Source of the DNA: Deltaproteobacteria bacterium
GTDB taxonomy: Bacteria > Myxococcota_A > Bradymonadia > UBA7976 > VGTA01
Assembly (NCBI GenBank): GCA_016874875.1
Contig: VGTA01000165.1
Coordinates: 1-6,886, forward strand
DNA length: 6,886 bases
Direction: 5' to 3'
The position numbers were made by a program, and so were the translations under genes. Every line of letters starts with the position of its first letter. Within the stretch, counting starts at the first letter, position 1. The notes under the pieces were generated by a model that was not told the DNA's origin, did not search any database, and saw only the letters and a program-made list of their open reading frames with translations. Shown piece after piece: positions 4,267 to 6,886 of the stretch.

Positions 4267-6591
4267 TATCACGCTTCTTGAGAGCGCCTCGCGGAGCTCT
4301 TTGAGGGCCGCTGAGATGTCGAGGTTGGCGCCTTTGGTGCGCAGCTCTGCGGGGAAGTCGGGCTCGTTGAGGAGGCGCGGGTCTCGGCTGTGGTAGAGGC
4401 CGTCCATGATGGCGCGCGCGAGGTCCTCGAGCTCGTGGCTCATGAAGCGGTCTCTGAGCCGCGAGAGCTCTTGGCGAAAGTAGCCCGTGAGGCCCGAGGC
4501 GCTGAAGACCGCTTCGATGATGTAGCGCGCGACGATGCTGAGGTCTCCCTCGACCTCGGTGATCACCTCGTTGCGCTCTTTGGCGGTCTTTGGGTATTCT
4601 TCTAGCCTGAATGGCTCGCTCGATGAGTTCAGGTCGCCTGGCTTCACAGGGATCTTTAAGACGGCTTGGCGCAGGAGGGGGTGAGTGAGGAGGGCGACGC
4701 CGTGTTTGGCGAGCTGTGAGCTCTGGTTGAGGGCCTCCTCTTTGCCCTTGTAGTAGTCATCGATGATGCTGAGGTCGAGGGATGATTCCTTGATCAGCTT
4801 TTTGCGGCTCTCTGTGTTCACGGGGTGCTGGATAAATACGTTGATGAGCGGGAGCGCGAAACGCAAGAAGAGGGTCTCGAGTCCGTGGGTGACGCGCTTC
4901 TCGAAGCTCTGCAGGTCGCCGATTAAGCAGATGGTGATCTGGTCGCTCCCCCAGAGCTCTTCTCTGAAGGAGCGCATCAGCGTCTCTAGCTCTCGCTGGA
5001 AGCCGCCCGTGAGAGTCGTGGCGAGGGCGCCGATCGCCTGCTGCGCCTCGGTGCGGAGGCGCCGGCGCCACTCAATGTTGGAGCCCCCGATGTCTTGGTC
5101 CTTGCGAGAGTCAAAGAGGCGGTCTCGTGGCTCCTCTTGTCTGTGGTAGAGCGTGCTGAAGAGCTCGTTGACGCCCTTGGTGTACTGCTCTCGGAGGTCG
5201 TTGAGACTCACCTCTTCTGTGATGAGCTGCTCGCAGCGCTCATAGGCTTTCTTCCTGGCGCTCTCCCAGCGACCCCGCCACCACTCGTTGAGCTTGCGCC
5301 GCCGGCCCTCTTCCGCCTGCCGCTCCGCGAGGGCGGGGTCGTCAGGGTAGCGCTGGCGCGTTTCATTAAAGAGTCGCTCCGAGGCCTCTCGGATCTTTTG
5401 CAGGGTCTTGTCGCAGCGCGCGCTGAGCACGTGACCGCGCTCGTGCTCGAGGTAGTGAGCGACGCGTGATTTGAGGCGCCCAACCCCGCACGCCTCCACG
5501 AGCGCCTCGTCGCCCTGGGCGCCGCAGAGGTCTCTGAGCGCCGTCGCCATCTTCTCGCGGCTGCCGACCTGCTTAAAGAGCTTGTCGCTGGCCACGTTGG
5601 TCATCATGAGGTGGCCCGCGGCGGTGCCGGAGATGAGGTGGTCGCGGGGGAGCTCCGCGCGCGTCTGCCACTCGCGGTACGCCTTCTCCGTGTTCTCGCT
5701 GAGCGACGCGGCGCTCCCCTCGATGTCGATCTGGCCCAAGAACACAAAGAGCTTGTCTGCGAGCGAGACCTCTGAGTCGCCACGGCGCGCGAACTCGATC
5801 AGCTGCTGTTCGCTGGCTTCGAGGCTCGGGGTCTTGGAGCGCTGTATGCAGATGATGGCGTCGCAGTCCTTGAGCATCTCGCGAGACTCTTCGATGTGCT
5901 TGCCGAGGCCCGAGTTGAGTCCGGGGACGTCGTAGAAGACGACGCCGTCGGCGGAGGCGAGGCGGCTCGTATGGAGGTGGGCCTCACGGACGGCGTGCGC
6001 GATCTCCGGGGAGGCGACGTAGAGCTCAAGGTTCTCTTTGATGTCAGAGAGCTCGCTGAACGGGAAGGTGCGTCTCCCTTGGGCGATGACCTCGTCGAGG
6101 TTCGCGCGGTGCTCCTCGATGGTCCTCAGGTCCGCTTGGGCGCGCCGTGCGTTGTCGCCGTCCTTGGAGGCGAGCGCCTTGAGGTCGCTGATGTAGGCGT
6201 TAAACTCGTCATGAGTTTTGGTGTGTACGTCGAGGCGCTGCTCGTGTGAGTTGAGCACCGAGAAGACCTGTGTGGTGGTGAAGGTGCAGCGCGAGGTGTC
6301 GCTCGGCAGCAGGTCATATCCGAGCCACGCGTTGACGAAGGTGCTCTTGCCGGCCTTCTCGAGGCCGACGACGGCGATGCGAAATTCGCCCTGCTCAAGT
6401 CGGCGGCGAGTGCGCTCAAGCGCCTCCATCTGCAGGGAGAGCTGGTCAAGTGCGGCGCCCGTCTCGCCGCTCTCACCAGGGCTCAGGCGGCTCTTGAGGT
6501 GGCGCGCTTTGTGGTAGATGTGCGCGGCGCGCTTGATCTCTTGGATGTAGCGCTGTGAGAGCTCTGCCCATGGGGTGATGGAGGGGCTCAT
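4264..6591 (-). CDS. Dynamin-like GTPase, 775 aa
   Basis: This is a large bacterial dynamin-like protein. Residues 1-68 are a charged helical N-terminal segment. The GTPase domain starts with FRIAVVGLEKAGKST (G1 at 76-84). A Cys/Thr-rich switch, TSRCTFTTTQV (99-109), supplies G2. G3 is DVPG (221-224), preceded by VVFY. The probable G4 is GQID (286-289), which keeps the Asp but lacks the usual N/T-K. SGTAA (321-325) is probable G5. The G1-G3 spacing of about 145 residues is long, because of a charged helical insert at about 115-215. The remainder (about 375-775) is mostly helical, as expected for a stalk. It includes a Trp-rich basic segment WWRGRW (437-442) and hydrophobic stretches at 575-588 and 631-647, but no clear transmembrane helix, so any membrane contact is probably peripheral. 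The ATG has AAAGGA 7 nt upstream. The family acts in membrane remodelling, and some members act in phage defence; its role here is unknown. Confidence 0.88.
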   Translation of the reverse strand: MSPSITPWAELSQRYIQEIKRAAHIYHKARHLKSRLSPGESGETGAALDQLSLQMEALERTRRRLEQGEFRIAVVGLEKAGKSTFVNAWLGYDLLPSDTSRCTFTTTQVFSVLNSHEQRLDVHTKTHDEFNAYISDLKALASKDGDNARRAQADLRTIEEHRANLDEVIAQGRRTFPFSELSDIKENLELYVASPEIAHAVREAHLHTSRLASADGVVFYDVPGLNSGLGKHIEESREMLKDCDAIICIQRSKTPSLEASEQQLIEFARRGDSEVSLADKLFVFLGQIDIEGSAASLSENTEKAYREWQTRAELPRDHLISGTAAGHLMMTNVASDKLFKQVGSREKMATALRDLCGAQGDEALVEACGVGRLKSRVAHYLEHERGHVLSARCDKTLQKIREASERLFNETRQRYPDDPALAERQAEEGRRRKLNEWWRGRWESARKKAYERCEQLITEEVSLNDLREQYTKGVNELFSTLYHRQEEPRDRLFDSRKDQDIGGSNIEWRRRLRTEAQQAIGALATTLTGGFQRELETLMRSFREELWGSDQITICLIGDLQSFEKRVTHGLETLFLRFALPLINVFIQHPVNTESRKKLIKESSLDLSIIDDYYKGKEEALNQSSQLAKHGVALLTHPLLRQAVLKIPVKPGDLNSSSEPFRLEEYPKTAKERNEVITEVEGDLSIVARYIIEAVFSASGLTGYFRQELSRLRDRFMSHELEDLARAIMDGLYHSRDPRLLNEPDFPAELRTKGANLDISAALKELREALSRSVI

Positions 6592-6598
6592 GCGTGCG

Positions 6599-6604
6599 TC
6601 CTTT
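6599..6604 (-). promoter_or_regulatory. Ribosome binding site of the dynamin-like GTPase gene
   Basis: On the minus strand AAAGGA lies 7 nt upstream of the ATG at 6591, inside the 47-nt gap after the preceding gene. It supports this start over internal methionines. Confidence 0.8.
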
Positions 6605-6638
6605 GTGTGTTGGTCGTCTTGGTTGGTCAGGGGGCGAG

Positions 6639-6886
6639 CTAGGCGTTGTCGTTGCCGCTGCTGACGCGCGCTGTGTCATTGAGCCGCTCGTATCTCAGCT
6701 CGCGGAGCGTGAAGCGCGCGCCGCTTAGGCGGCGCTTGAGGACTGAGAGGCTCTTGGTCTGTAAGAGGTCTTGGTAGGTCTGTTCGTCACAGGTGTGCTC
6801 GATGTTCACGCAGAGGTAAATCTGCGCGGTCCGCGTGAAGAGGCCTTCGCCGTCTGGGTAGTTGAAGGAGCGCTCTCCGGGCGCTT
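6639..6886 (-). CDS. C-terminal part of an unrecognised protein, cut by the window edge
   Basis: An open frame runs in from the right edge on the minus strand and ends at TAG (6641-6639), giving 81 residues with no start inside the window. The visible part begins APGERSFNYPDGEG. A likely beta strand, TAQIYLCVNIEH (residues 19-30), comes next, followed by a likely helix around DEQTYQDLLQTKSLSVLKRR (33-52). Another extended segment, RFTLRELRYERL (57-68), precedes a polar tail ending SSGNDNA. It has two cysteines (25 and 32) and no motif I recognise. The alternating hydrophobic pattern, codon use like the adjacent GTPase genes, and the position 47 nt upstream of the dynamin-like gene on the same strand support a real gene and a shared operon. 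Its function cannot be stated. It could be a third component of the GTPase system. Confidence 0.7.
   Translation of the reverse strand, partial: APGERSFNYPDGEGLFTRTAQIYLCVNIEHTCDEQTYQDLLQTKSLSVLKRRLSGARFTLRELRYERLNDTARVSSGNDNA

Noticed and set aside
4264..6591. A recognised named phage-defence system built on the dynamin-like gene
   Set aside because: The protein is clearly dynamin-like, but no neighbouring gene in the window identifies a defence system, and no specific family name can be assigned from motifs alone.
6718..6735. Inverted repeat GCGCCGC-TTAG-GCGGCGC as a possible terminator or operator
   Set aside because: The 7-bp stem lies inside the partial minus-strand gene, lacks a T run, and such short GC palindromes are expected by chance in this composition.

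Overview
The window is very GC-rich and looks like a piece of a bacterial chromosome. A sampled line inside etfA is about 75% G+C, while sampled lines in the minus-strand half are about 55-62%. The gene content is a classical EtfBA pair, a PRX_like1-type thioredoxin-fold protein, a DUF72 protein and bacterial dynamin-like GTPases. Together with the composition this would fit a high-GC delta-proteobacterial lineage in the broad sense (Myxococcota, Bradymonadota or relatives), but no marker fixes the taxon and this is a guess.

Layout. Plus strand, 1-3344: etfB (55-810), etfA (848-1831), a CNHC thioredoxin-like redoxin (1852-2418) and a DUF72 gene (about 2400-3344). They are co-directional with gaps of 37 and 20 nt and then an overlap, so they read as one transcription unit. 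Minus strand, from the right edge back to 3336: the 3' end of an unrecognised gene (6639 to beyond 6886), a 775-aa dynamin-like GTPase (4264-6591) and a 308-aa second GTPase (3336-4262). The two GTPase genes are separated by a single base. The two operons meet tail to tail and overlap by 9 bp, leaving no room for an intergenic terminator. No RNA gene, CRISPR array, insertion sequence or attachment site was seen.

How the genes work together. EtfB and EtfA form the FAD/AMP heterodimer that takes electrons from acyl-CoA and related dehydrogenases and passes them to the quinone pool. The redoxin and DUF72 proteins may be redox or housekeeping companions, but this rests only on position. The minus-strand GTPases form a large-plus-small pair, with the small member lacking a normal G3 (DxxG) motif. 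Bacterial dynamin-like proteins often come as tandem pairs that act together on membranes. The pair here, with its unknown upstream gene, is the best candidate in the window for an undescribed system.

A second theme is homopolymer structure at gene starts. There is a C12/C4/C8/C4 cluster upstream of etfB, an 18-nt C run between etfB and etfA, and a four-run G cluster at the redoxin/DUF72 junction. All three can form quadruplex structures on one strand and all sit close to translation starts.
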